Shown here piece after piece: positions 1-10,490 of a stretch of DNA of 64,000 nt. Each line of letters starts with the position of its first letter. The first letter of the stretch is position 1. Below the pieces are notes generated by a model, which was not told where the DNA came from, did no database searches, and saw nothing but the letters and a program-made list of their open reading frames with translations. This DNA comes from Ariolimax columbianus (Eukaryota > Mollusca > Gastropoda > Stylommatophora > Arionidae): the NCBI GenBank assembly GCA_036924085.1, contig JAVGWX010000013.1:57763652-57827651 (forward strand), written 5' to 3'. The position numbers and the translations under genes are program-made.

Positions 1-266
1 ACTACTATCGTCTGACAAGACGGAAAGAGCCAATCTTGGTGGTGATGAGTCCTATTCCCTACTGTGGTGTGGTTCTATACACTGCACTTATTGCCACACC
101 ACCATCAAGTTACTGCACCAAATATAAAGAGGTTCCTTTTAACTGTAGTGATCGTGAAAACTGCGTGACTCGAGGATAGCATGGGAGATCATCAAAAGGG
201 AAATAACACGATTAAACAATACGTCACGAATCCACTGGAAGGTTGACGAAAGGGCACAGGACAGTA
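1..266. other. Unassigned flank
   Basis: No recognisable coding sequence or repeat is seen. It ends at a TA dinucleotide (265-266) that abuts a mariner-type terminal sequence. Confidence 0.4.
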
Positions 267-541
267 TGAGGCGTGTTCAAATGAAACCGGACCTAATTGC
301 ACCGAGTGAACATACGTACGATGCGCATGATGACGTCACTTCTGATGTAAACAGCACATACCAACCGTCAAGTTTGCAAAATGTCATTATCCTCCGACTC
401 ATTGTTTCCTCAGCAAACCGTTGAGAACATGGCGGGTGTGATACAGAATCCGTCCAGAGTTGATCAGCGAGCAGTGATTCTGTTTCTAACAGCTGAAGGA
501 TGTCGACCAGTTGACATTCATCGCAGAATGCATGCAGTGTT
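267..541 (+). mobile_element. Mariner-type 5' end fragment (terminal repeat plus transposase HTH)
   Basis: The segment starts after a TA with the terminal sequence GAGGCGTGTTCAAATGAAAC, also present at the ends of the elements at 30466-31202 and 46666-47285. An open frame (start 381 or 429) reads RVDQRAVILFLTAEGCRPVD, which resembles the first helix-turn-helix of mariner transposases. Similarity to the foldback copies stops at 541, exactly where LINE sequence begins. No DDD catalytic domain is present, so this is a relic. A perfect CRE (TGACGTCA) sits at 331-338. Confidence 0.75.
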
Positions 542-2710
542 TTTGATCTTCTTTGCTCAGTTACTGAAACATGCATTTGGTAACGCAGATGAAGGAACTT
601 GCCTTCACATTAGGTCGGATTTTACGTTGTTTGACCTTACATGGCTGAAGGTCAAAATGAAAGCCAGGGAGATCACCACTAAGGACCTTTTTCTTACTGA
701 TGCTGCTGCAGTTGTCACCCACACACAGGAGGAACATCAGAGATTGGTATCATGCTTCTATCAGGGTTGTGGGTCGCTGGGACAGGAAGTAGATATTGCT
801 TCTATCAGGGTTGTGGGTCGCTGGGACAGGAAGTAGATATTGCTTCTATCAGGGTTGTGGGTCGCTGGGACAGGAAGTAGATATTGCTTCTATCAGGGTT
901 GTGGGTCGCTGGGACAGGAAGTAGATATTGCTTCTATCAGGGTTGTGGGTCGCTGGGACAGGAAGTAGATATTGCTTCTATCAGGGTTGTGGGTCGCTGG
1001 GACAGGAAGTAGATATTGCTTCTATCAGGGTTGTGGGTCGCTGGGACAGGAAGTAGATATTGCTTCCATCAGGGTTGTGGGTCGCTGGGACAGGAAGTAG
1101 ATATTGCTTCTATCAGGGTTGTGGGTCGCTGGGACAGGAAGTAGATATTGCTTCTATCAGGGTTCTGGGTCGCTGGGACAGGGAGTAGATATTGCTTCTA
1201 TCAGGGTTGTGGGTTGCTGGTACAGGAAGTAGATATTGCTTCTATCAGGGTTGTGGGTTGCTGGTACAGGAAGTAGATATTGCTTCTATCAGGGTTGTGG
1301 GTCGCTGGGACAGGAAGTAGATATTGCTTCTATCAGGGTTGTGGGTCGCTGGGACAGGAAGTAGATATTGCTTCTATCAGGGTTGTGGGTCGCTGGGACA
1401 GGAAGTAGATATTGCTTCTATCAGGGTTGTGGGTTGCTGGGACAGGAAGTAGATATTGCTTCTATCAGGTTTGTGGGTTGCTGGTACAGGAAGTAGATAT
1501 TGCTTCTATCAGGGTTGTGGGTTGCTGGGGCAGGAAGTAGATATTGCTTCTATCAGGGTTGTGTGTCGCTGGGACAGGAAGTAGATATTGCTTCTATCAG
1601 GGTTGTGGGTCGCTGGGACAGGAAGTAGATATTGCTTCTATCAGGGTTGTGGGTCGCTGGGACAGGAAGTAGATATTGCTTCTATCAAGGTTGTGGGTTG
1701 CTGGTACAGGAAGTAGATATTGCTTCTATCAGGGTTGTGGGTTGCTGGTACAGGAAGTAGATATTGCTTCTATCAGGGTTGTGGGTTGCTGGGACAGGAA
1801 GTAGATATTGCTTCTATCAGGGTTGTGGGTTGCTGGGACAGGAAGTAGATATTGCTTCTATCAGGGTTGTGGGTTGCTGGGACAGGAAGTAGATATTGCT
1901 TCTATCAGGGTTGTGGGTCGCTGGGACAGGAAGTAGATATTGCTTCTATCAGGGTTGTGGGTTGCTGGGACAGGAAGTAGATATTGCTTCTATCAGGGTT
2001 GTGGGTTGCTGGGACAGGAAGTAGATATTGCTTCTATCAGGGTTGTGGGTCGCTGGGACAGGAAGTAGATATTGCTTCTATCAGGGTTGTGGGTTGCTGG
2101 GACAGGAAGTAGATATTGCTTCTATCAAGGTTGTGGGTTGCTGGGACAGGAAGTAGATATTGCTTCTATCAGGGTTGTGGGTTGCTGGGGCAGGAAGTAG
2201 ATATTGCTTCTATCAGGGTTGTGGGTCGCTGGGACAGGAAGTAGATATTGCTTTTATCAGGGTTGTGGGTTGCTGGGACAGGAAGTAGATATTGCTTTTT
2301 TCAGGGTTGTGGGTTGCTGGTACAGGAAGTAGATATTGCTTCTATCAGGGTTGTGGGTTGCTGGGGCAGGAAGTAGATATTGCTTCTATCAGGGTTGTGG
2401 GTTGCTGGGGCAGGAAGTAGATATTGCTTCTATCAGGGTTGTGGGTTGCTGGTACAGGAAGTAGATATTGCTTCTATCAGGGTTGTGGGTTGCTGGGGCA
2501 GGAAGTAGATATTGCTTCTATCAGGGTTGTGGGTCGCTGGGACAGGAAGTAGATACCACGCCAAGTCTTAGCATCGATAATTATGAACTGGCAGTTGTGC
2601 CCAATTTCACACACCTGGGATCCATAATCAATGACAAGCTCGCTCTAAATACAGATATAGACAGTCACATTGGCAACGGTGCTGCTATAATTGATTGTCT
2701 CACACTTCTG
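542..2710 (+). pseudogene. Non-LTR retrotransposon reverse transcriptase fragment, interrupted by a minisatellite
   Basis: Left of the tandem array the + strand codes HAFGNADEGTCLHIRSD followed by DAAAVVTHTQEEHQRL. This matches my memory of the RT active-site neighbourhood (DDAAVVAHTQEELQRL) in a common animal LINE RT; one catalytic Asp is replaced. Right of the array the frame resumes as QEVDTTPSLSIDNYELAV and PNFTHLGSIINDKLALNTD, the RT segment that normally follows about 30 residues later. The array therefore lies inside one RT gene, and its unit ends in the same GQEVD codons. No functional protein is possible, because the 44-bp period shifts frame at every unit. Family assignment is from recall. 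Confidence 0.75.
756..2554. repeat. 44-bp minisatellite, about 41 copies
   Basis: The unit begins TTCTATCAGGGTTGTGGGTC and ends GACAGGAAGTAGATATTGC. Units start at 756, 800 and 844 and stay in register to 2516, exactly 40 periods. Variants (CGCTGGGA, TGCTGGTA, TGCTGGGG) are interleaved, suggesting unequal exchange or slippage rather than one recent burst. It is embedded in the RT fragment. Confidence 0.97.
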
Positions 2711-2738
2711 CAGCCAGTTGACAACAGGAAACTGGGAG

Positions 2739-3510
2739 AAGGTATCGATAATGTATGTAAGAATGAGTTAAGATGAGGAAGTAGATAACTCAGCAACAAG
2801 CAGTGCTAGCTTACATCAGGAAACCGGAAGAAGGTATCGATAATGTATGTAAGAATGAGTTAAGATGAGGAAGTAGATAACTCAGCAACAAGCAGTGCTA
2901 GCTTACATCAGGAAACCGGAAGAAGGTATCGATAATGTATGTAAGAATGAGTTAAGATGAGGAAGTAGATAACTCAGCAACAAGCAGTGCTAGCTTACAT
3001 CAGGAAACCGGAAGAAGGTATCGATAATGTATGTAAGAATGAGTTAAGATGAGGAAGTAGATAACTCAGCAACAAGCAGTGCTAGCTTACATCAGGAAAC
3101 CGGAAGAAGGTATCGATAATGTATGTAAGAATGAGTTAAGATGAGGAAGTAGATAACTCAGCAACAAGCAGTGCTAGCTTACATCAGGAAACCGGAAGAA
3201 GGTATTGATAATGTATGTAAGAATGAGTTAAGATGAGGAAGTAGATAACTCAGCAACAAGCAGTGCTAGCTTACATCAGGAAACCGGAAGAAGGTATCGA
3301 TAATGTATGTAAGAATGAGTTAAGATGAGGAAGTAGATAACTCAGCAACAAGCAGTGCTAGCTTACATCAGGAAACCGGAAGAAGGTATCGATAATGTAT
3401 GTAAGAATGAGTTAAGATGAGGAAGTAGATAACTCAGCAACAAGCAGTGCTAGCTTACATCAGGAAACCAGAAGAAGGTATCGATAATGTGTGTAAGAAT
3501 GAGTTAAGAC
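2739..3510. repeat. 92-bp minisatellite, about 8.4 copies
   Basis: Marker AAGGTATCGATAATGTATG recurs at 2739, 2831, 2923, 3015 and onward to 3475, a constant 92 bp. Units are nearly identical, so the array is young. The first unit grades into the preceding LINE sequence. A diverged unit reappears at about 3722-3800 beyond an inserted SINE. Confidence 0.96.
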
Positions 3511-3536
3511 GTTCTATGGACTAAATCCTGCTACTT

Positions 3537-3722
3537 GGGGACGGCGTGGGCTAGTGGTTAAGTGACACGGCTCACAACACAAAAGTACTGGGTTCGCTCC
3601 CCATGACAGCACCGGTCGTTACCTCGAGGAATCAAACTTAGAAAATGCACGAGGAAGCAGACCCTTACAAAAGATGGATTCAGAAGTCAGATGCACTGAA
3701 CCGACAGGTGCAAAATAATAAC
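3537..3722 (+). mobile_element. tRNA-derived SINE copy 1 (SINE-T)
   Basis: It begins GGGGACGGCGTGGGCTAGTG with a pol III box A-like segment (3547-3562) and a box B-like GGTTCGCTCCC (3591-3601), then a shared body ending near GCAAAATAA. Related copies lie at about 8392-8650 (+), 62150-62300 (-) and 62540-62791 (-). It is preceded by a short piece matching the end of Rep-A, the same junction as at 8390. Diverged 92-bp repeat sequence continues on its right. Confidence 0.8.
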
Positions 3723-3799
3723 AGTGTGAGTGATTATTCAGCAACCAGTACTACTAGCCGACATCAGAAAACTGAATGAATGTATCGATCAATTCGTGT

Positions 3800-4090
3800 T
3801 CTCTTCTGGTCCTAGAAAATTGTATGTCTCAAGTCGCTGTTAACCAGGGGCTTGACCTCAAGTCCTACGGTGCTGAAGTCACAGTCGTAATTCAGTAATT
3901 GGCCAGAGGTATGGTTCCTGGGTAAGATTCCCTCTCTGCTGATATTTGCCAAGCAGAATGTCCTCTGCTTCTTCTGGAATTGACTACACTCTTTCGTTGT
4001 ATGTGGACAGAGAAAAAAGATCCAGAGGAGATGAAATATGTCACTATTGTAAATACGTATATAAAATAATAATAAAATGCATTTTGACGA
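3800..4090. other. No recognisable feature
   Basis: Mixed-composition sequence between the SINE/92-bp remnant and the deleted mariner. I see no domain or repeat that I can support. Confidence 0.4.
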
Positions 4091-4737
4091 CTTGAAAAAG
4101 AAAAAAATTCCCTTAAAAAAAAAAGTCGTTTAAATGCCATTTATTTATCGATATAATCTCCTGCAACGTTTATGCACTTATCCCAGCGTTTAAGTAATGC
4201 TCAAAAAGCTTCAGTGTAAAAAGATTTGTGACTATGTCTTAACCAATCCAGGACAGTCTGTTTCACTTCGTCATCAGTGCTGAAATGTTGACCTCTCAGG
4301 AATTCTTTTAGGAGTCCTTCTGAAAATGAAAATGCTTATAAATACTAGTGTTCACCGTACCCAGAGACAAAAACTTTCCTCTTGTGCAATTTCGTGCAAT
4401 GGTTGAGAGCCACCACGGCCGGGATCATCACTCACGGATGTACGGCCTTCTCTAAATCGTTTACACAATTCAAATGTCTTACTGCAGCTGAGTGTCTCAT
4501 CACCGTATTGTGGTTGCTGGCTTCTGTAAATTTCCGTAGGTTTCACGCCTTCTTTCACAAGAAACTTCATCACAACACGCTGTTCCATGCAAGCACTAAC
4601 AGTGTTGTCCGCCATTATTATTTATCTGTCACGTGACTGGCCGATGGACACAAGTGCCCCTAGCTAATGATATTAGTTCCAACACGCTATAACCCATTCA
4701 GTTAGAACTAGAACAAAACGTCCCGGTTTAATTTGAA
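4090..4737 (-). mobile_element. Internally deleted mariner-like transposon
   Basis: On the - strand an ORF (4615-4352) begins MADNTVSACMEQRVVMKFLV and continues FREGRTSVSDDPGRGG, the paired HTH region at the N-terminus of mariner transposases. Nearer the other end (about 4320-4130) the same strand reads FLRGQHFSTDDEVKQTVLDW and KRWDKCINVAGDYIDK, the conserved C-terminal block. The DDD catalytic core between them is missing, so it cannot transpose by itself. The 4710-4737 end is a diverged form of the terminal sequence seen at 267. The left limit is approximate. Confidence 0.8.
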
Positions 4738-5686
4738 CGGCCCTCTGATGTGGCATCTGGAAGAAAAACGAATACTAATTCCACAGCAAGCCGGCTTTAG
4801 ACAGCACAGATCCACTGAGGACCAGGTCATCCTCATAGCCCAGGAAATAGAAGATGCCTACCAGGCACAGAAACACACAGTAGCGGTTTGGGTGGACCTG
4901 GAAAAGGCATTTGACAAAGTCTGGAAAGACGGACTTAGTGTCAAGCTAAGGAGAAGTGAAGTTTGTGGGAGAATGTACAAGTGGATCAATCACTACCTCA
5001 AACAAAGAACGGCCAGAGTCCAAGTACAAGGGCAGATGAGCAAAAAGGTGACACTCGAGCAGGAAGTACCCCAAGGGGGAGTACTGTCACCCACACTCTT
5101 CCTGGTGTATATAAACAACATTACAGAGAATATACCAAGAAGAGTCCATAGCCCAATGTTTGCAGACGATCTGGCTATGTGGACCTCTGAAAAGAATCTC
5201 ACCATAGCAAGAAATCGGATGCAGCATGCCCTAACATCGCTGGTCAAAATAAACGAGGAGAAAACCACATGTACAATATTCTCGCTTTCAATCAAACCCC
5301 AAAGCACCAAATTAAGTCTAAATGGCAAATTCCTGCAGCCAAACGACAACAGAATCTATCTGGGAGTCACATTTGATCAGCGCATGACATGGAAAAGTCA
5401 GATTGAGAGAAACCGAATGAGAGCCAGAGAAAGAATGGCAATCATGAGGAAACTTGCTGGCACAAGCTGGGGAGCAGACGAAAGCATACTAAAGAAACTG
5501 TACACTGGAAGAGTGAGACCAGTTCTCGAGTATGGCATTGCGGCATGGACAACAGCAGCAAAGGCGAACTTCGATAAAGTTAACAAACTTCAAAACCAAG
5601 CCATGAGAGTTATAACAGGAGGCATGAAGTCAACGCCAATTGTAGAACTCGAAAAGATTACAAAGCTGCAACCCAGGACCGATTGA
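4733..5686 (+). pseudogene. Reverse transcriptase of LINE-N1 copy 1
   Basis: A 317-residue open frame with the ordered RT motifs: AGFRQHRSTEDQV, VWVDLEKAFDKVWKDGL (motif A, catalytic Asp), EVPQGGVLSPTLFLVYINNI (motif B), FADDLAMW (motif C, catalytic Asp pair), KINEEKTT and YLGVTFD, followed by the connection segment SWGADESILKKLYTGRV. The catalytic aspartates are intact. The first few codons come from the mariner junction and are not native, so the N-terminal endonuclease is missing. The frame ends where copy 2 reads on (5686 versus about 36880), indicating a frameshift. Confidence 0.88.
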
Positions 5687-6850
5687 AGAGACTGCAGAGC
5701 CCAGCTGCAGTCAGAGAAACTCCGAAGACTGACTTACCACCCAATGCACCAGAGACTAAACAATTTGGGAAATGGGAAACTAAAGCGGAGGAACTTTGCA
5801 GAAATAGCCAAAGCAAAGATGCACGAAGATCCCATAAAAGCACTAACCAAAGCCCATCACTACTGTACGAAAACCTACCTGGAGGCAGGATATATTTCCA
5901 GAGGTGGTAGAAAATATGCCAGGTATTGGAAACAAAAACTGCCAGACTGAAAAAGAAAGGAGAGATAATACCCTAAGCTTTATATCGAAAAACTACCCAA
6001 GCATGGACTGGACCCATGCATACACCGACGGTTCTGTAACAAACACTACACAGAACGGAGGGGCAGGAGCATTCCTGAACCTACCAAATGGCAGAAAAAT
6101 AACACTGTCATTCGCTACTGGTAAGTACACAAGCAATTTCAGAGCGGAGGCAGAGGCACTGAGGGCGGCAATGGAAGAAATGGTGACACATAAAGAAAAT
6201 GAAAGCCATATAGTCCTGCTTACAGATGCTCTGGCCGTAGTCACAGCGCTAAAAAAAAAGAAAAACACTGAGCTTAATGACTTAAGAGCAGCACTCTGCC
6301 AACTGTGCCAGCACTCCGCGCCAAAAAGGGTAGTGGTACAGTGGGTCCCATCACACTGCAACATCCAAGGCAACGAGGAGACAGACAGACTGGCAAAAGA
6401 AGGTGCAAGACTACCACAGACAGATACTAGTATGACGTACGAAGAGTCAAAACGGCTTATCAAAGCCAGATACATGACCAAATGGGAAACCGAACATACT
6501 GGTTACACCAAAAACGATGCCTATTACCAGTTGAACCGAAGAGAGTAGGTCGTTGTCTTCAGACTTCGCACTGGCCACAATAGACTGAGGTACCACCTAT
6601 TCAACAAATTGAAGATAGGGTGTACCGACGAATGCCCGTGCGGTACTGGTAAAATGACCGCTGAGCATCTGCTGCAGAACTGCCCGACATACGAGGATCA
6701 GAAAGAGCAGATGGGGCCATCACCAGTGGAACTGCAAGACAAGCTGTATGGCAGTGGCGACAGCCTCAGGATGACCGCCGCTTTTTTCGAAAAAATAATG
6801 GTTACTGTCTGACTGCGTACGAAGAAGAAGAAGAAGATGAAGAAGAACTG
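4735..6850 (+). mobile_element. LINE-N1 copy 1 (I/Nimb-like, 5'-truncated)
   Basis: A 5'-truncated non-LTR retrotransposon containing RT, RNase H and a cysteine/histidine motif, ending in a (GAA)n tail at about 6822-6847. Copies at 36454-38039 (+), 52787-53803 (-) and 58152-59703 (-) share the whole 3' part. The combination of RT, RNase H and a simple-repeat tail points to the I superfamily (I/Nimb); that assignment is from domain order only. It abuts the mariner end at about 4735. Confidence 0.88.
5904..6548 (+). pseudogene. RNase H domain of LINE-N1 copy 1
   Basis: A 214-residue frame with RNase H I hallmarks: THAYTDGSVTN (first Asp), FRAEAEALRAA (Glu), LLTDALAVVTAL (Asp), VQWVPSHCNIQGNEETDRLA (His and final Asp). 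It stops at 6546-6548, where copy 2 has a Gln codon, so the C-terminal cysteine-rich part (6609-6812, TDECPCGTGKMTAEHLLQNC) is separated by a nonsense change. In the intact element this domain would act with the RT. Confidence 0.88.
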
Positions 6851-6964
6851 GAGCACAGCTCGGGATAGATGCCCAACACATCACCCACACGCTGAGTGAT
6901 GTTCCTACGACCTCTTGCGGTTATTATAGTTAAGGCACAACACACAACGTTAGATGTCATCCCC
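6851..6964. other. Unassigned spacer
   Basis: Short stretch between the LINE-N1 tail and the next LINE fragment; nothing supportable. Confidence 0.3.
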
Positions 6965-7220
6965 CTCCGTTGCCTTTTGGGATACCTGTTTAAGGTGAAG
7001 GCTTCTGGAGTAAGCCCTGAGGAAAAATCTGCATCTTGTGCTATCTCCAGCCGTCTGAATAGATTCTTGCCACTGGTTAAAGGTAGCTCACGACCAGAGG
7101 TTGAGGTTGACAGAAGGCGTAGTTACTTCCTCACGTTAATCCAAATCACAGCGCATATCACCCATTTCAGGGGACACGGCAAAACTGTCAACAAGACTGA
7201 ACAAAGAGAGTGATCTTCAT
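6965..7220 (+). mobile_element. LINE fragment (family D)
   Basis: About 250 bp (from GCTTCTGGAGTAAGCCCTGA to GGGGACACGGCAAAACTGTC) matches, in opposite orientation, 28510-28800, where the same sequence lies next to an RT-like frame. It is therefore probably an interspersed LINE piece. The downstream 36-bp minisatellite begins inside its end. Confidence 0.65.
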
Positions 7221-7795
7221 CACGTGTGATGGACGAACATCATGGACACAGCAAGAGAAAGGACTGTCCACGCAGCTGAACAAAGAGAGTGATCTTCATC
7301 ACGTGTGATGGACGAACAAAGAGAGTGAACTTCATCCCGTGTGATGGACGAACAAAGAGAGTGATCTTCATCACGTGTGATGGACGAACAAAGAGAGTGA
7401 TCTTCATCACGTGTGATGGACGAACATCATGGACACAGCAAGAGAAAGGACTGTCCACGCAGCTGAACAAAGAGAGTGATCTTCATCACGTGTGATGGAC
7501 GAACAAAGAGAGTGAACTTCATCACGTGTGATGGACGAACAAAGAGAGTGATCTTCATCACGTGTGATGGACGAACAAAGAGAGTGATCTTCATCAAGTG
7601 TGGTGGACGAACAAAGAGAGTGATCTTCATCACGTGTGATGGACGAACAAAGAGAGTGATCTTTATCACGTGTGATGGGCGAACAAAGAGAGTGATCTTC
7701 ATCACGTGTGATGGACAAACAAAGAGAGTGATCTTCATCACGTGTGATGGACGAACAAAGAGAGTGATCTTCATCACGTGTGATGGACGTACATC
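7197..7795. repeat. 36-bp minisatellite with a second-order duplication
   Basis: The unit contains AAAGAGAGTGATCTTCATCA followed by CGTGTGATGGACGAAC, period 36. A longer segment (ATCATGGACACAGCAAGAGA and onward) occurs at about 7228 and again at about 7424, so a larger block was also duplicated. Each unit carries a CACGTG E-box inside the near-palindrome ATCACGTGTGAT. The single-copy progenitor form is visible at 28520-28570 (-). Open frames here are by-products of the 12-codon period. Confidence 0.95.
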
Positions 7796-8085
7796 ATCTT
7801 AACAGTACAGAACTAATGTCGAAACCTTGCCTTAGCTAGGCAGTACTCTCATCGGGCGAATATTGAATCATATCAACATTAGCATCGCAAAGGAGGGAGG
7901 TTGAGAGACTGCAAACACTCCTCTGTAACTGACAAGCTATCAAACTCGACACTAAAGTTTGTCATCATGTAGTGCTAACCACTCTGCTATATGTCTGCGA
8001 AACATGGACAATGTATAGCAGATACGCTAGTCAGCTAATCGATCTCACGAGCTATAAGCGAAGGCTCGATGAAGATTAGATGACA
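7796..8085 (+). pseudogene. LINE reverse transcriptase C-terminal fragment (left part)
   Basis: The + strand reads VLTTLLYVCETWTMYSRY at about 7970-8025, matching the TTLLYxCETWT block that follows the RT domain in many animal LINEs. Frames are broken. The element resumes after the Rep-A/SINE insertion at about 8731. Confidence 0.6.
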
Positions 8086-8730
8086 GGGCGGGATTAAGAT
8101 GCTGAACAGAACGTGAGCTGTAGCCGTCAGCGACAAAAGGCTGACTTGTAGCGTCAGGGCCAGTCCTAGGCCTGCCAAGACCATTCTCCACCCGGACCTG
8201 GTGATCCTGGATAACAGACTGCAACATGGCAGACTGGCTAAGGAGAAGGGATGGAACAGGGAAGGCTAATTCGGTACCCAAAAAATTCTTGCTGAAGTCG
8301 GATGTGTCCGACCAAAAGGTGCAAATATCGCAGTCAAGCTGAAAACTACGACATACCGCATTACGTTCTCCGGACTACATCTTGCTATTTGGGGACGGAG
8401 GGGGCTAGTGGTTAACTGACACGGGGTACAGCCCGAAAGTGCTGGGTTCGCTCCCCATCACAGCACCGGTCGTTACCCCGGGGAAGCAAACTTAGAAAAT
8501 GCAGAAAGAAGCAGGCCCTTACAAAAAAAATGGATTCAGAAGTCGGATACACTGAACCGACAGGCGCAAAATAAAAACAGTCGAACGCACACCACACCGC
8601 ATTGGGGAATAGAGAAATAAGGCAAACACAAAAACAAAACAACAACAAAAAAAGAAATAAAACCAGCTACTTGCAAAACCATTATCAGGGCCTGGTAGCA
8701 GGAGTTTGAGAACGAACGAGAACGAAGAAA
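8086..8730 (-). mobile_element. Rep-A interspersed repeat, with nested SINE
   Basis: Shares blocks such as GCAAATATCGCAGTCAAGCT and GAGTTTGAGAACGAACG with 34990-35370 (+), 38957-39270 (+), 49525-49850 (-) and 59945-60205 (-). About 330 bp without the insert. No coding domain or pol III box is recognised; it may be a SINE or a LINE 3' end. It is interrupted at about 8391 by SINE-T. Confidence 0.8.
8392..8650 (+). mobile_element. tRNA-derived SINE copy 2 (SINE-T), nested in Rep-A
   Basis: Begins GGGGACGGAGGGGGCTAGTG with box A-like sequence at 8400-8416 and box B-like GGTTCGCTCCC at 8445-8455. The body contains GGATTCAGAAGTCGGATACA and the tail is A-rich. Rep-A sequence resumes to its right (GCTACTTGCAAAACC), with a weak repeat of GCTAYTTG at both junctions as a possible target duplication. 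Confidence 0.83.
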
Positions 8731-9590
8731 GGAACAAGAAGAAGATGACCGGACACATGGTCTAGTTCTGATATTCTTAGCGAGTCAAACATGTTTAACA
8801 TCGATACACTTCTGCAGAAAGCACAGATCTGATGGACGAAACATGTTGTTCGCATGCCCAATAACAGCCTCCACAAGCAGCTGTCGAGCGGTGAGATCAG
8901 AACAGGCAGCCACATCAAGATGACAGAAGAAAGGCTATAGAGACTCATTCAGAGTGCCTCTGAGATCAGAACAGGCAGCCACATCAAGATGACAGAAGAA
9001 AGGCTATAGAGACTCATTCAGAGTGCCTCTGAGATCAGAACAGGCAGCCACATCAAGATGACAGAAGAAAGGCTATAGAGACTCATTCAGAGTGCCTCTG
9101 AGATCAGAACAGGCAGCCACATCAAGATGACAGAATAAAGGCTATAGAGACTCATTCAGAGTGCCTCTGAGATCAGAACAGGCAGCCACATCAAGATGAC
9201 AGAAGAAAGGCTATAGAGACTCATTCAGAGTGCCTCTGAGATCAGAACAGGCAGCCACATCAAGATGACAGAAGAAAGGCTATAGAGACTCATTCAGAGT
9301 GCCTCTGAGATCAGAACAGGCAGCCACATCAAGATGACAGAAGGAAGGCTATAGAGACTCATTCAGAGTGCCTCTGAGAACAGAACAGGCAGCCACATCA
9401 AGATGACAGAAGAAAGGCTATAGAGACTCACTCAGTGCCTCTGAGAAGCTTTAAAAATAATGTCCTTGGAGATGCTTGTACAGAACAGTTCCACCTGGCG
9501 CGATGGCATCGTGCAGGATGCTCAGATCACAGAGCGCAAATCCATCGACGAGGTACAGAGAATACGTGCAAAATGAAAGAATAGATAGCA
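8731..9590 (+). pseudogene. LINE C-terminal fragment (right part) with internal minisatellite
   Basis: After Rep-A the + strand reads NIDTLLQKAQI, a stop, then KHVVRMPNNSLHKQLSSGEI. This corresponds to the conserved LINE tail 'W-GHVxRMPxxRLPKQLLYGEL' as I remember it. The 69-bp array expands the segment right after that motif. Past the array the frame WRDGIVQDAQITERKSIDE continues the same tail and stops at about 9579. Together with 7796-8085 this is one old LINE. Confidence 0.7.
8893..9445. repeat. 69-bp minisatellite, about 8 copies
   Basis: GAGATCAGAACAGGCAGCCA recurs at 8893, 8962, 9031 and so on to 9376, a strict 69-bp period (23 codons, so frame is retained). Units are almost identical. 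The unit codes a piece of the flanking LINE tail (EIRTGSHIKMTEERL). Confidence 0.96.
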
Positions 9591-9800
9591 CGACGCTTAC
9601 ACGGCTGACATCTCACATGTGTTAACCTAGCGAAGTAAGGTCTGCCGTGCCAATTTTAGTCTTTATAGCCATGTGATATCATCTTTTGCAGCACAATTTT
9701 GACTATGTCGACATCTTCGCTTGCGATGCGCAGCAATCATAAGAATCGTTACTGAACCCCCAGATATATACATTTGTGTTCCGTCTCACTCAACAGATGA
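9591..9800. other. Unassigned spacer
   Basis: No repeat or coding signal that I can support. Confidence 0.3.
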
Positions 9801-9819
9801 GGACGAGGAGAATGTCGTC

Positions 9820-10490
9820 TGGTCAGGTAAAACATACTGATCAGGTTATGTCAGTCAGGGGCAGGCAAAACATACTGATCAGGTTATGTCAGTCAGGGGC
9901 AGGCAAAACATACTGATCAGGTTTTGTCAGTCAGGGGCAGGCAAAACATACTGATCAGGTTATGTCAGTCAGGGGCAGGCAAAACATACTGATCAGGTTA
10001 TGTCAGTCAGGGGCAGGCAAAACATACTGATCAGGTTATGTCAGTCAGGGGCAGGCAAAACATACTGATCAGGTTATGTCAGTCAGGGGCAGGCAAAACA
10101 TACTGATCAGGCTGTGTTAGTCAGAATCAGGCAAAACAGACTGATCAGGCTCTGTTAGTCAGAATCAGGCAAAACATACTGATCAGGTTATGTTAGTCAA
10201 GATCAGGTGAAACATACTGATCAGGCTATGTTAGTCAAGGTCAGGCAAAACATACTGTTCAGACTATGCTAGTCATGGTCAGGTGATACATACTGATCAT
10301 GATTTATTAGTCAGGGTCGGCTGAAACATACTGATCAGACAATGCTAGTCAGAATTAGGCGAAATATACAGATCAAACAATGTTAGCCAGAGTCAGGCAA
10401 AATATACTGTTCAGACAATGTTAGTAAGGCTCGGGCAAAACATACTGGTTAGACTATGTTAGTAAGGGTCATTGCGAAATATACTGGTCA
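9820..10490. repeat. 38-bp minisatellite related to the Rep-C VNTR
   Basis: The unit contains ACTGATCAGGTTATGTCAGT then CAGGGGCAGGCAAAACAT, about 17 copies. The left 7-8 are nearly identical; those after 10100 are progressively diverged. The core (GGTCAGGC-AAAATATACTGATCAG) is shared with the arrays at 24290-24500 and, inverted, at 45430-46460. No Rep-C body follows this array. Confidence 0.93.

Noticed and set aside
267..541. Active mariner transposase gene
   Set aside because: Only the HTH N-terminus is present; the catalytic domain is absent here and in all other mariner pieces in the window.
756..2554. Possible CRISPR array (regular repeats)
   Set aside because: Units are contiguous with no unique spacers, the genome is eukaryotic and no cas genes exist. 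The same applies to the other arrays.
3537..3610. tRNA genes at the box A/box B sequences of SINE-T
   Set aside because: Cloverleaf pairing is not evident and the same head is followed by a shared SINE body at several loci.
4733..6812. Functional retrotransposon
   Set aside because: The 5' part is missing, and a frameshift at about 5686 and a nonsense codon at 6546 break the polyprotein.
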